This document shows positions 19,663 to 28,647 of a DNA stretch of 64,000 nt, piece after piece (position 1 is the stretch's first letter; each line of letters starts with the position of its first letter). Source of the DNA: Pseudomonadota bacterium (lineage in GTDB: Bacteria > Pseudomonadota > Alphaproteobacteria > JACQOE01); assembly GCA_016202695.1 (NCBI GenBank), contig JACQOE010000027.1:23462-87461 (forward strand). The letters are read 5' to 3'. The notes under the pieces were generated by a model. That model saw only the letters and a list, made by a program, of their open reading frames with translations, did no database searches and had not been told where the DNA came from. Made by a program: the position numbers and the translations under genes.

Positions 19663-20767
19663 GCGGGCGGGCGCGGTCCTCACCGTCGACCTCGGCGCCG
19701 TGGCCGCCAACTACCGGCTCTTGCGCGCGCGCGCCGCGCCCGCGGCCTCTGCCGGCGTGGTCAAGGCCGACGCCTACGGGCTGGGGGTGGGGCGGGTGGC
19801 GCCGGCGCTGTTCGCCGAGGGCTGCCGCTTCTTCTTCGTCGCCCACCCCGAGGAGGGGATCGGGCTCCGCGCGATCCTTCCCGCCGAGGCCGAGATCGCT
19901 GTCCTCAACGGGCCGCCGCCCGGAACCGAGGCCGAGTTCCCGGCCCACCGCCTGATCCCGGTCCTCAACTCGCTGGCCCAGGTCGAAGCTTACGCCGGCC
20001 TCGCGCGGCGCCGCGGCGAGGCGCTGCCCGCCTGCCTCCACGTCGACACCGGGATGTCGCGGCTCGGGCTCGATCACGCCGAGCTGAAGGCGCTCGTCGC
20101 CGAGCCCTCTCGCCTCTCCGGCCTCGCCCTTCGCTACCTGATGACCCACTACGCCTGCGCCGACGAGCCCGGGCACCCGCTGAATGCCACCCAGCTCGCC
20201 GAGTTCCGCGCGGCGCGGGCGCGGCTCGGCGATTCGCCGACCTGCCTCGCCAACTCGGCCGGAATCTTCCTCGGCGCCGATTACCGCGGCGACATGGTGC
20301 GCCCGGGAATCGCCCTCTACGGCGGCGCCCCGACCATGGGGCAGGCGAACCCGATGGCGGCCGTCGTCCGCCTCGAGGGCCGGATCATCCAGCTGCGCAC
20401 GATTGACGCCCCCCGGAGCGTCGGTTACGGTGCGACGCACAAAGTGACCGGGCGGACGCGCATCGCCACCGTCGCCGTCGGCTACGCCGACGGCTATCTC
20501 CGCCAGTTGAGCAACCGCGCGACCGGCTATGTCGGCGATGTGCCCGTGCCCCTGGTCGGGCGGGTGTCCATGGACCTCACCACCTTCGACGTCAGCGCGC
20601 TCGATCCCGACCGGGTCCGCCCCGGCGCCGCGATCGAGCTGATCGGCCCGCACAACCCGGTGGACGCGGTGGCCGCGGCCGCCGGCACCATCTCCTACGA
20701 GATCCTCACCAGCCTCGGGCGGCGCTACTTCCGCGACTACGTCGGCGGCCCGGTCGCGGGCGTCTGA
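19649..20767 (+). CDS. alr: Alanine racemase
   Basis: 372-residue PLP enzyme that makes D-alanine for peptidoglycan. The PLP lysine is in V-V-K-A-D-A-Y-G-L-G (about residues 33-42), the catalytic tyrosine in S-V-G-Y-G-A-T-H-K-V, and the C-terminal V-G-R-V-S-M-D family signature is present. The ATG lies inside the end of dnaB; dnaB-alr adjacency is common in proteobacteria. Confidence 0.96.
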   Translation: MITRERAGAVLTVDLGAVAANYRLLRARAAPAASAGVVKADAYGLGVGRVAPALFAEGCRFFFVAHPEEGIGLRAILPAEAEIAVLNGPPPGTEAEFPAHRLIPVLNSLAQVEAYAGLARRRGEALPACLHVDTGMSRLGLDHAELKALVAEPSRLSGLALRYLMTHYACADEPGHPLNATQLAEFRAARARLGDSPTCLANSAGIFLGADYRGDMVRPGIALYGGAPTMGQANPMAAVVRLEGRIIQLRTIDAPRSVGYGATHKVTGRTRIATVAVGYADGYLRQLSNRATGYVGDVPVPLVGRVSMDLTTFDVSALDPDRVRPGAAIELIGPHNPVDAVAAAAGTISYEILTSLGRRYFRDYVGGPVAGV

Positions 20768-20774
20768 GCCGCCC

Positions 20775-21551
20775 ATGCAGTGGTTCCTTGCCTCGATTGG
20801 GCGCACCTTCCTCACCTTCATCGCCGCCACCGGCCGCCTGTCGCTGTTCGCCGCCCTCGGCGTCTCGCACTGCGCCCGCCCGCCCTACTACCCGCGGCAG
20901 ATCCTCCGCCAGATGGTGGACATCGGCTACTTCTCGCTCCCCGTCGTCGGGCTGACCGCGATCTTTACCGGCATGGTGCTGGCGCTGCAAAGCTACACCG
21001 GCTTCGCCCGCTTCCAGGCGCAGGGCGCGGTCGCCACCGTGGTCGTGCTCTCGATGACCCGCGAGCTCGGCCCCGTGCTCGCCGGGCTGATGGTCGCCGG
21101 CCGCATCGGCGCCTCGATGGCGGCCGAGATCGGCACCATGCGGGTGACCGACCAGATCGACGCCCTGGTCACGCTCTCGACCAACCCGTTCAAGTACCTG
21201 GTGACGCCGCGGCTGCTGGCGGGAACCCTGATGCTGCCCTTGCTCGTCGTCGTCGCCGACATCATCGGCGTCTTCGGCGGCTACGTCGTCGGTGTCTACA
21301 AGCTCGGCTTCAACCCCGCCGTCTACCTCGACAACACCTTCGAGCACCTGGAGCGGATCGACGTCATCTCCGGCCTCACCAAGGCCGCAGTGTTCGGCTT
21401 CCTGGTCTCGCTCCTCGGCTGCTATCACGGCTACTACTCGCGCGGCGGCGCGCAGGGGGTCGGCACGGCCACCACCAACGCCGTGGTCTCGGCCTCGATC
21501 CTGATCCTCTCGTTCAACTACGTCATCACCGAGCTGTTCTTTGCCAAATGA
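20775..21551 (+). CDS. mlaE: Mla-type lipid ABC transporter permease (MlaE family)
   Basis: 258 residues with five or so hydrophobic segments and MlaE family hallmarks: G-L-T-A-I-F-T-G-M-V-L-A-L-Q, R-E-L-G-P-V-L-A-G-L-M-V-A-G-R and A-E-I-G-T-M-R-V-T-D-Q-I-D-A-L. In characterised systems this permease works with the MlaF ATPase and an MCE-domain MlaD to move phospholipids between membranes. It is translationally coupled to the next gene (ATGA overlap). No MlaD/MCE, MlaB or MlaC gene is nearby. Confidence 0.93.
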   Translation: MQWFLASIGRTFLTFIAATGRLSLFAALGVSHCARPPYYPRQILRQMVDIGYFSLPVVGLTAIFTGMVLALQSYTGFARFQAQGAVATVVVLSMTRELGPVLAGLMVAGRIGASMAAEIGTMRVTDQIDALVTLSTNPFKYLVTPRLLAGTLMLPLLVVVADIIGVFGGYVVGVYKLGFNPAVYLDNTFEHLERIDVISGLTKAAVFGFLVSLLGCYHGYYSRGGAQGVGTATTNAVVSASILILSFNYVITELFFAK

Positions 21552-22324
21552 GGGAGGGAGCCGCCAAGATCCGCGTTCGCGGCCTGAGCAAGTCCTTCGG
21601 CCCCAAGGTCGTGCTGGCCGGCCTCGACCTCGACGTCGCCGTCGGCGAGTCGGTGGTGGTGATCGGCGGCTCCGGCACCGGCAAGTCGGTCATGCTCAAA
21701 TGCATCCTCGGCCTCCTTGAGCCCGAGGCGGGCAGCGTCCAGATCGACGGCGAGGAGGTGCTGGGGCTGCCAGCCGCGGAGCGCGAGCGGGTCAACCGCA
21801 AGATCGGCATGCTGTTCCAGGGCTCGGCCCTGTTCGACAGCCTGAAGGTGTGGGAGAACGTGGCCTTCAGCCTGCTCCAGGTCAGCCGGATGGACCGCTC
21901 CGCCGGCAAGGCCCGGGCCCTCGACACGCTCGCCCGGGTCGGCCTCGGGCCGGAGGTGGGCGAGCTGTGGCCGGCCGAGCTGTCGGGGGGCATGCAAAAG
22001 CGGGTAGCGCTCGCGCGCGCGATCGCCAGCGACCCCGAGATCATCTTCTTCGACGAGCCGACCACCGGCCTCGACCCGATCATGGCCGACGTGATCAACG
22101 AGATGATCGTCAAGTCGGTGCGCACCCTGGGCGCGACCACGCTCTCGATCACCCACGATCTCGCCAGCGCGCGCAAGATCGCCGACCGCATCGCCATGCT
22201 GCATCAGGGGCGCATCATCTGGTCGGGTCCGGCGCGCGAGATCGACCGCTCCGACAACCCCTACGTCGACCAGTTCATCCACGGGCGCGCGGAAGGCCCG
22301 ATCAAGATGGAGGTGCGACGGTGA
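21548..22324 (+). CDS. mlaF: Mla-type lipid ABC transporter ATPase (MlaF family)
   Basis: 258 residues. Walker A G-G-S-G-T-G-K-S (about 39-46), Q-loop with L-F-Q-G-S-A-L-F-D-S, signature L-S-G-G-M-Q-K-R-V-A-L-A-R-A, Walker B I-I-F-F-D-E-P-T-T-G-L-D-P and the H-loop S-I-T-H-D are all intact. The L-S-G-G-M-Q-K-R form and the C-terminal tail are typical of MlaF. It powers the MlaE permease encoded directly upstream. Confidence 0.94.
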   Translation: MREGAAKIRVRGLSKSFGPKVVLAGLDLDVAVGESVVVIGGSGTGKSVMLKCILGLLEPEAGSVQIDGEEVLGLPAAERERVNRKIGMLFQGSALFDSLKVWENVAFSLLQVSRMDRSAGKARALDTLARVGLGPEVGELWPAELSGGMQKRVALARAIASDPEIIFFDEPTTGLDPIMADVINEMIVKSVRTLGATTLSITHDLASARKIADRIAMLHQGRIIWSGPAREIDRSDNPYVDQFIHGRAEGPIKMEVRR

Positions 22325-22367
22325 GCCGGCCCCGCCCGACCCGCTCGCGCCCCGAGGCGGGTTGACG

Positions 22368-23807
22368 GTGGCGCGGAAGGGCTCGCGTTACGTCTGCCAG
22401 GCCTGCGGAGCGACCCAGCCGCGCTGGGCCGGGCGCTGCGAGAGCTGCGGGGAGTGGAACACCATCGTCGAGGAACCGATCGCCGAGACCATCCCGCGCG
22501 CGCTTGGGCCCAAGGCCCGGGGACGGGCGATCGAGCTCGTCGGGCTCAAGGGCGCGAGCGAGCCGGTCGGGCGACGCCGGAGCGGGCTCGGCGAGTTCGA
22601 CCGGGTCTGCGGCGGCGGACTGGTCCCCGGCTCGGCGGTTCTGGTCGGCGGCGACCCCGGGATCGGCAAGTCGACGCTGCTCCTGCAGGTCGCGGCCGCG
22701 CTCGCCCGCGCCGGCGCGGTCGTCTACGTGTCCGGCGAGGAGGCGGTCGATCAGGTGCGCATGCGGGCCGAGCGCCTGGGGCTCGCCGGCGCGCCCGTCC
22801 AGCTCGCCGCGGCGACCAACGTCGGCGACGTCCTTGCCACCCTCGAGGCCGGCCCGGCCCCCGAGGCCGTGGTCATAGACTCGATCCAGACCATGTTCAT
22901 CGAGGTCCTCGACTCCGCCCCCGGGACCGTAGCCCAGGTGCGGGCGAGCGCGCAGGAGCTGATCCGGCTGGCGAAGCGCCGGGGTTTCGTCGTCCTCCTC
23001 GTCGGCCACGTCACCAAGGAGGGCGTGATCGCCGGCCCGCGGGTGCTGGAGCACATGGTCGACACGGTGCTCTACTTCGAGGGCGAGCGGGGGCACCAGT
23101 TCCGCATCCTGAGGGCGGTCAAGAACCGGTTCGGTCCGACCGACGAAATCGGCGTCTTCGAGATGACCAGCGCCGGGCTCCTCGAGGTCGAGAACCCCTC
23201 CGCCCTGTTCCTCGCCGAGCGACGGGGCAACGTCTCGGGCGCGGCCGTCTTCGCCGGGGTCGAGGGGCGCCGGCCGCTCTTGGTCGAGGTCCAGGCCCTC
23301 CTCGCCCCGGCCGCCGTCGGCGCCCCCCGCCGGGCGGTGGTCGGCTGGGATTCGGGCCGCCTCGCCATGGTGCTGGCGGTGCTGGAGGCGCGCTGCGGGC
23401 TTGCGCTCGCGGGCAACGATGTCTACTTGAACGTTGCCGGGGGCCTCAGGATCACCGAGCCGGCGGCCGATCTGGCCGTGGCCGCGGCCCTGGTGTCGTC
23501 GCTCACCGGCGTGCCCAGCTCGGCGGGCGCGGTCTTCTTCGGCGAGATCGGCCTGTCGGGCGAGGTGCGCGCCGTGGGGCAGACGGACCTCCGCCTCAAG
23601 GAGGCGGCGAAGCTCGGCTTCGCCGAGGCCCTGATGCCCGTGCGCCGACCGGGCAAGGGGCGTCGGGCCGAGGGGCCCCGGCCGGCGGGCGGCCCGGCCG
23701 TGCGCGAGATCGGTCACCTCCAGGACCTGGTGGCCCTCTTCCGCGGGACGGCCGCCCGGCCGGGCGCACGAGGCCGAGATCGGGCGGGCGGAAGCGCGGG
23801 AATCTGA
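22368..23807 (+). CDS. radA: DNA repair protein RadA
   Basis: 479 residues from GTG at 22368 (V-A-R-K-G-S-R-Y-V-C-Q); a TTG two codons upstream is possible, but family proteins begin M-A-K-x. A C4 zinc finger (C-Q-A-C-G ... C-E-S-C-G-E-W-N-T, about 10-32) precedes a RecA-like core with Walker A G-D-P-G-I-G-K-S-T and the RadA-specific K-N-R-F-G, then a Lon-protease-like C-terminal domain. RadA drives branch migration in recombination. It overlaps cvpA by one base. Confidence 0.96.
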   Translation: MARKGSRYVCQACGATQPRWAGRCESCGEWNTIVEEPIAETIPRALGPKARGRAIELVGLKGASEPVGRRRSGLGEFDRVCGGGLVPGSAVLVGGDPGIGKSTLLLQVAAALARAGAVVYVSGEEAVDQVRMRAERLGLAGAPVQLAAATNVGDVLATLEAGPAPEAVVIDSIQTMFIEVLDSAPGTVAQVRASAQELIRLAKRRGFVVLLVGHVTKEGVIAGPRVLEHMVDTVLYFEGERGHQFRILRAVKNRFGPTDEIGVFEMTSAGLLEVENPSALFLAERRGNVSGAAVFAGVEGRRPLLVEVQALLAPAAVGAPRRAVVGWDSGRLAMVLAVLEARCGLALAGNDVYLNVAGGLRITEPAADLAVAAALVSSLTGVPSSAGAVFFGEIGLSGEVRAVGQTDLRLKEAAKLGFAEALMPVRRPGKGRRAEGPRPAGGPAVREIGHLQDLVALFRGTAARPGARGRDRAGGSAGI

Positions 23808-24469
23808 TGCAGACCCTCTCCACCCACGCCACCGACCTGGCGGTCATCGCCGTGCTGGTCGTGTCCGGGCTGTGGGCCTTCCTGCGCGGGTTCGTGCACG
23901 AGGTGCTCGCGATCGGCGCCTGGCTCGGTGCCGTGTTCGCCGCCCTCTACGGCTTCCCGCTGGTGCAGCCCTATGCGCGGAGCCTGATCGGGCTGAAGAT
24001 CGCCGCCGACCTCGCCGCCGGGGCCGGGCTGTTCCTCGTCACCCTGGTTGTGCTCTCGCTCGTGACCAAGGCCATCGCGGGGCGCATCCGGCGAAGCGCG
24101 CTCAACCCCCTCGACCGCTCGCTCGGCTTCCTCTACGGTCTCCTCAGGGGCGCGGTGGTGGTTTCTCTCGCCTACCTCGCGCTCACTTGGTTCCTGCCGC
24201 CCGAGCGCCATCCCGGGTGGGTCGCCGGGGCCCGCTCGCGGGTCATCGTCGCCCAGGGCGCGGAGTTCCTCGCCGGCCTGGTGCCGAAGGAGCTCGGGCT
24301 CCGGGCCGACGGCGCGGCCGGCGGCCGGACCTCGGCCGAGATGCCGAGCGAGCGGGTGTTCCGGATGCTCATCCGGCCCGAGCCCAAGGCCCCCGCGCCG
24401 GCCAGAGGCGACGGCTACGACGCGCGCCAGCGCCGCGAGATCGAACAGCTGTTGCGCGCCAACCAGTAG
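23807..24469 (+). CDS. cvpA: CvpA family inner-membrane protein
   Basis: 220 residues from the ATG overlapping the radA stop (TGATG). Four hydrophobic segments lie within about the first 125 residues, with the family pattern W-A-F-L-R-G-F-V-H-E-V-L and L-N-P-L-D-R-S-L-G-F-L-Y-G-L-L-R-G; the remaining tail is soluble. CvpA was named for colicin V production and has since been tied to envelope stress. It directly precedes purF, as in many proteobacteria. Confidence 0.92.
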   Translation: MQTLSTHATDLAVIAVLVVSGLWAFLRGFVHEVLAIGAWLGAVFAALYGFPLVQPYARSLIGLKIAADLAAGAGLFLVTLVVLSLVTKAIAGRIRRSALNPLDRSLGFLYGLLRGAVVVSLAYLALTWFLPPERHPGWVAGARSRVIVAQGAEFLAGLVPKELGLRADGAAGGRTSAEMPSERVFRMLIRPEPKAPAPARGDGYDARQRREIEQLLRANQ

Positions 24470-24474
24470 GGTCG

Positions 24475-25938
24475 ATGCCGCCCATGCCCATGACCCGCCC
24501 CTTCGACGAGGATCACCCGCACGAGGAGTGCGGCATCTTCGGCATCTTCAACGTCGCGGATGGCGCGGCCCGCACCGCGCTCGGGCTGCACGCCCTCCAG
24601 CATCGCGGGCAGGAGGCGGCGGGGGTGGTGACCTTCGACGGCCGCCAGTTCCACGTCCACCGCGGCCTCGGGCACGTCGCCGACAACTTCGGCTCCGAGG
24701 AGGTGATCCGCAAGCTCCCCGGCGCCTCCGCCATCGGCCACAACCGCTATGCGACCACCGGCGAGACGGTGCTGCGCAACGTGCAGCCGCTGTTCGCCGA
24801 GTTCGCCTTCGGCGGCCTCGCCATCGCCCACAACGGCAACCTCACCAACGCCTATGCGATCCGCCGCGGGCTGGTGCGCCGCGGCTGCCTGTTCCAGTCG
24901 ACGACCGACACCGAGGTCATCATCCACCTGATCGCCACCAGCCCCTTCAGCGACGTGGTCGACCGGGTGATCGACGCCCTGAAGCAGGTCGAGGGCGCCT
25001 ACTCGCTGGTCGCGCTCACCCAGGACGCGCTGATCGGCGTGCGCGACCCGCTGGGCGTTCGGCCCCTGCTGCTAGGGCGGTTGGGCGAGGGACACATCCT
25101 CGCCTCCGAGAGCTGCGCGCTCGACATCAACGGGGCCGAGTTCGTGCGCGACGTCGAGCCGGGCGAGCTGGTCGTCCTGCGCGACGGCCGGGTCGACAGT
25201 CTCAAGCCGTTCCACCGCCATCCGGCCCGCTTCTGCATCTTCGAGTACATCTACTTCGCGCGCCCCGACAGCCAGGTCGAGGGCCGCAACGTCTACGAGG
25301 TGCGGAAACGAATCGGCGCCGAGCTGGCGCGAGAGAGCCACATCCCGGCCGACCTGGTGGTCCCGGTGCCCGATTCGGGCGTGCCCGCCGCCATGGGCTA
25401 CGCCGAGGAGGCCCGAATACCGTTCGAGTTCGGCATCGTCCGCAACCACTATGTCGGCCGCACCTTCATCGAGCCGACCGATCACATCCGCCACCTCGGG
25501 GTGAAGCTCAAGCACAATGCCAACCGTGGCCAGCTCAAGGGCAAGTGCGTGATCCTGGTCGACGACTCCATCGTTCGCGGGACCACCTCGAAGAAGATCG
25601 TCGAGATGGTCCGCAGCGCCGGGGCGAAGGAGGTGCACCTGCGCATCTCCAGCCCGCCCACCACCCATTCTTGCTTCTACGGGATCGACACCCCGAGCCG
25701 CGCCGAGCTGATCGCGGCGCAGAACGATGTCCCCGCCATCGCCCGGATGATCGGGGCCGACTCCCTCTCCTTCATCTCGATCGACGGGCTCTACCGGGCG
25801 CTCGGCGAGGCGGGACGCGACCATCGTCGCCCGCAGTTCTGCGACGCCTGTTTCAGCGGCGACTATCCGATCGCGCTTACCGACTTCGATGGAGGCTCGA
25901 CCGCGCGGCAGCTGTCGCTGCTGGCGGCGGAGGACTGA
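24475..25938 (+). CDS. purF: Amidophosphoribosyltransferase PurF
   Basis: 487 residues from the first ATG; ATGs at 24484 and 24490 are alternatives and the Shine-Dalgarno is weak. It catalyses the first step of purine synthesis, transferring glutamine-derived ammonia to PRPP. The N-terminal nucleophile Cys begins C-G-I-F-G-I-F after a short propeptide. The glutaminase domain has A-I-G-H-N-R-Y-A-T-T-G; the PRPP loop is V-I-L-V-D-D-S-I-V-R-G-T-T. Late cysteines (S-C-F-Y-G and C-D-A-C-F-S-G-D-Y-P) fit the Fe-S-cluster, propeptide-bearing class. Confidence 0.96.
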   Translation: MPPMPMTRPFDEDHPHEECGIFGIFNVADGAARTALGLHALQHRGQEAAGVVTFDGRQFHVHRGLGHVADNFGSEEVIRKLPGASAIGHNRYATTGETVLRNVQPLFAEFAFGGLAIAHNGNLTNAYAIRRGLVRRGCLFQSTTDTEVIIHLIATSPFSDVVDRVIDALKQVEGAYSLVALTQDALIGVRDPLGVRPLLLGRLGEGHILASESCALDINGAEFVRDVEPGELVVLRDGRVDSLKPFHRHPARFCIFEYIYFARPDSQVEGRNVYEVRKRIGAELARESHIPADLVVPVPDSGVPAAMGYAEEARIPFEFGIVRNHYVGRTFIEPTDHIRHLGVKLKHNANRGQLKGKCVILVDDSIVRGTTSKKIVEMVRSAGAKEVHLRISSPPTTHSCFYGIDTPSRAELIAAQNDVPAIARMIGADSLSFISIDGLYRALGEAGRDHRRPQFCDACFSGDYPIALTDFDGGSTARQLSLLAAED

Positions 25939-25941
25939 GGC

Positions 25942-26652
25942 TTGGCCGCGCTGGCCGGGCGGACCGCGCTCATCACCGGCGCCTCGCGCGGCATCGGCCG
26001 GGCGGTGGCCATCGCCTTCGCCGCCGAGGGGGCGCGGGTGATCCTGGTGGCCCGCACCAAGGGCGGACTCGAGGAGGTCGACGACGAGATCCGCCGCGCC
26101 GGGCGCACGGAGGGCGCGACGCTTGTGCCCATGGATCTCGGCGACCTCGACCAGATCGACCGCCTGGGCGCGGCCGTGTTCGAGCGCTTCGGCGGCCTCG
26201 ACGTGCTGGTGGGCAACGCCGCCGTGCTCGGGGCGCTGAGCCCGATGGGGCACTATGCGCCCAAGCAGTGGGACGAGGTAACGCGGATCAACGTCACCGC
26301 CAACTGGCGCCTGATCCGCATTTTCGATCCGGTTCTCAGGCGCTCGCCGGCGGGGCGGGCGATCTTCGTCACCTCCGGCGTCGCCGCGTCGGTCTTTCCC
26401 TACTGGGGCGCCTACGCGGCGAGCAAGGCCGCGCTCGAGATGATGGTCAAGGTGTGGGCCTCCGAGGTGACGAAGACCACACTCAGGATCAACCTGCTCG
26501 ACCCCGGGGTGGTGCGCACCCGCATGCGGGCCCAAGCCTTTCCCGGCGAGGACCCGATGACGCTGCCGCCGCCGGAGAGCGTCGCCCCCTACTTCGTCGA
26601 GTTGGCGAGCGCCGCCTGCCGGCGCCACGGCGAGGTGGTGCGGGCCTATTAG
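25942..26652 (+). CDS. SDR family NAD(P)-dependent oxidoreductase
   Basis: 236 residues from TTG at 25942, preceded by GAGGACTGAGG at a usable distance. A classical short-chain dehydrogenase: T-G-A-S-R-G-I-G-R-A-V at about 12-22, G-N-A-A-V-L-G near 87, and catalytic Ser/Tyr/Lys in V-T-S-G-V and Y-A-A-S-K. It follows purF after 3 bases, so it is almost certainly cotranscribed. The substrate cannot be told from sequence. Confidence 0.85.
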   Translation: MAALAGRTALITGASRGIGRAVAIAFAAEGARVILVARTKGGLEEVDDEIRRAGRTEGATLVPMDLGDLDQIDRLGAAVFERFGGLDVLVGNAAVLGALSPMGHYAPKQWDEVTRINVTANWRLIRIFDPVLRRSPAGRAIFVTSGVAASVFPYWGAYAASKAALEMMVKVWASEVTKTTLRINLLDPGVVRTRMRAQAFPGEDPMTLPPPESVAPYFVELASAACRRHGEVVRAY

Positions 26653-26664
26653 GGAGTCCCGGCG

Positions 26665-27240
26665 TCAGGGCGTCAGCCACTCGCCGGAGAACCCCTCGCC
26701 CGTCCACAGGAATCGCGCCCGCCGGTTGCCCGCCCGATCGAGGGCCAGCCAGTCGAGCCGCTCCACCCGCGTTTCTACCACGGCAAAGTTGGCGAAGCCG
26801 GGCCTCGCCTCCTCCTCGCTCGGCACCCGTCCTTCCACCGGCCCGGGCAGGCCGGAGGTCGGCCCGGGGCTCGGCGTGCCCGGGGCGGCGGGGGCGAGGT
26901 AGGCCCGCCGCGACGACAGCGGAGTTTGCTCCCACAAGGCCCGCGCCCGGGCGTCGCGGCAATGGACCGTCGAGGGGCCGCTTGCCCGCAGCTGCACGCC
27001 GAGCGCCCCGCCGTAAAACGCCCAGGCGATGCGGGGGGCGCGGCGGATGAGGGCGATCCTCCCGCCGCGGGCGTCGGCGAAGAACCAGAGGGCGCGGAGC
27101 GTCACGGTCGCGGCCGAGACCTCCTCGCCGCCCACCGCGACCACCGGGAAGCGGAAGCCGTGCTCGGCCCGCGCGGCGGCCTCGCCGAGGTGGGCCCACA
27201 GCCAGCCGAGCACCGCCTCGAGCTCGGGCCCGGCGCTCAT
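26665..27240 (-). CDS. FMN-binding split-barrel (pyridoxamine-phosphate-oxidase-like) protein
   Basis: 191 residues from the ATG that overlaps the der stop (ATGA). The reading [30 protein letters not shown] and the C-terminal [12 protein letters not shown] fits the PNPOx-like flavin split barrel; the last segment is the usual R-x-E-x-L-x-L pattern. A biosynthetic PdxH would retain stronger PLP-binding residues, so I call only the fold. It is translationally coupled to Der. Confidence 0.7.
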   Translation of the reverse strand: MSAGPELEAVLGWLWAHLGEAAARAEHGFRFPVVAVGGEEVSAATVTLRALWFFADARGGRIALIRRAPRIAWAFYGGALGVQLRASGPSTVHCRDARARALWEQTPLSSRRAYLAPAAPGTPSPGPTSGLPGPVEGRVPSEEEARPGFANFAVVETRVERLDWLALDRAGNRRARFLWTGEGFSGEWLTP

Positions 27241-28595
27241 CCCTCCTCCGCGGCGTAAGGATTCCGGCTCTTGCGGAGCACGAACCGGATCGGCACCCCG
27301 GCGAGGCCGAACGCCTCGCGCAGCCCGTTCTCGAGGTAGCGCAGGTAAGACTCGGGCACCTCGCGCGGCCGGCCGGTGAAAAGGAGGAAGGTCGGCGGCC
27401 GGGCCTTGATCTGGGTGAGGTAGCGAAGGCGCAGGCGCCGGCCGGCGACCATCGGCGGCGGATGCGCCTCGGTGCGCTCGGCGAGCCAGCGGTTCAGCGC
27501 CCCGGTGGGAACGCGCGCGTTCCAGACCGCGTGGATCGCCAGCACCGCCGGCAGGAGGCGCCCGATCCCCTCGCCGGTGAGCGCGGAGAGGGCGACCACG
27601 GGAAGCCCGCGCGCCTGGGGCAGCGAAGTCTCCAGCCGGTCGTCGATGGCGGCGCGCGCAGCCCTGCGGTCGGCGACCAGGTCCCACTTGTTGGCCGCAA
27701 TCACCAGCGCGCGGCCCTCCTCGACCACGTGCCGGGCGATGGCGAGATCCTGGCGCTCGAGGCCGAAGGAGGCGTCGACGACCAGCACCACCACCTCGGC
27801 CAGGCGGATGGCCCCGAACGCGTCCTCGGCGGCCATGCTCTCCAGCCGCTCGGCCACGCGCGCCTTGCGCCGGAGCCCGGCGGTGTCGACCAGGCGGATG
27901 GCGCGGCCCTCGTAGCTCCAGTCGACCGCGACCGCGTCGCGGGTGATGCCCGCCTCCGGGCCGGTCAGCAGCCGCTCCTCGCCGAGGAGCCGGTTGGCGA
28001 GCGAGGACTTCCCGACATTGGGCCGGCCGACGATGGCGAGCGCCAACGGCGCCTCCGCCTCGGCCGCGGGGATCGCGGCCCCGGCCTCCTCGCGCTGGGC
28101 GGCGAAGGCCGCGAGGGCGTCGTAGAGCTCGGCCATGCCGTCGCCGTGAGCGGCCGAGACCGCGATCGGCTCGCCGAGGCCCAGCGCGAACGCCTCATAG
28201 TACCCCGCGTCGCCGCCCTTGCCCTCGCACTTGTTGGCGATCAACACCACCGGCCGGTCTCGCCGGCGCAGCCAGCCGGCGAACGCCCGGTCGAGCCCGG
28301 TCACCCCGGCTCGGGCGTCGATCAGCATCAGGGCTAGGTCGGCCTCGGCGAGCGCCCGCTCGGTCTGGGCCCTCATCCGCGCCTCCAGCGTCCCGGCCGC
28401 CGCCTCCTCGAAGCCGGCGGTATCGATCACCCGGAAGACAAGGTCGCCGAGCCGGGCCTCCGCCTCGCGGCGGTCGCGGGTCACCCCGGGGGTCGCGTCC
28501 ACGAGCGCCAGGCTCCGGCCGGCGAGACGATTGAACAAGGTCGACTTGCCGACGTTCGGCCGACCGACGATCGCGACGCTGAACCGCGCTCCCAT
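27237..28595 (-). CDS. der: Ribosome-associated GTPase Der (EngA)
   Basis: 452 residues with two tandem GTPase domains: G1 motifs G-R-P-N-V-G-K-S-T at about 11-19 and G-R-P-N-V-G-K-S-S near 190, each followed by D-T-A-G, N-K-C-E and N-K-W-D motifs, and a C-terminal KH-like domain. Essential for 50S subunit maturation. It lies downstream of bamB and the YfgM-like gene, an order conserved widely in proteobacteria. Confidence 0.97.
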   Translation of the reverse strand: MGARFSVAIVGRPNVGKSTLFNRLAGRSLALVDATPGVTRDRREAEARLGDLVFRVIDTAGFEEAAAGTLEARMRAQTERALAEADLALMLIDARAGVTGLDRAFAGWLRRRDRPVVLIANKCEGKGGDAGYYEAFALGLGEPIAVSAAHGDGMAELYDALAAFAAQREEAGAAIPAAEAEAPLALAIVGRPNVGKSSLANRLLGEERLLTGPEAGITRDAVAVDWSYEGRAIRLVDTAGLRRKARVAERLESMAAEDAFGAIRLAEVVVLVVDASFGLERQDLAIARHVVEEGRALVIAANKWDLVADRRAARAAIDDRLETSLPQARGLPVVALSALTGEGIGRLLPAVLAIHAVWNARVPTGALNRWLAERTEAHPPPMVAGRRLRLRYLTQIKARPPTFLLFTGRPREVPESYLRYLENGLREAFGLAGVPIRFVLRKSRNPYAAEEG

Positions 28596-28647
28596 GGCCC
28601 GGCCCCGGACCTCGCTCCCGCCCCCGTGACCGCCAACAACGGCCTAC

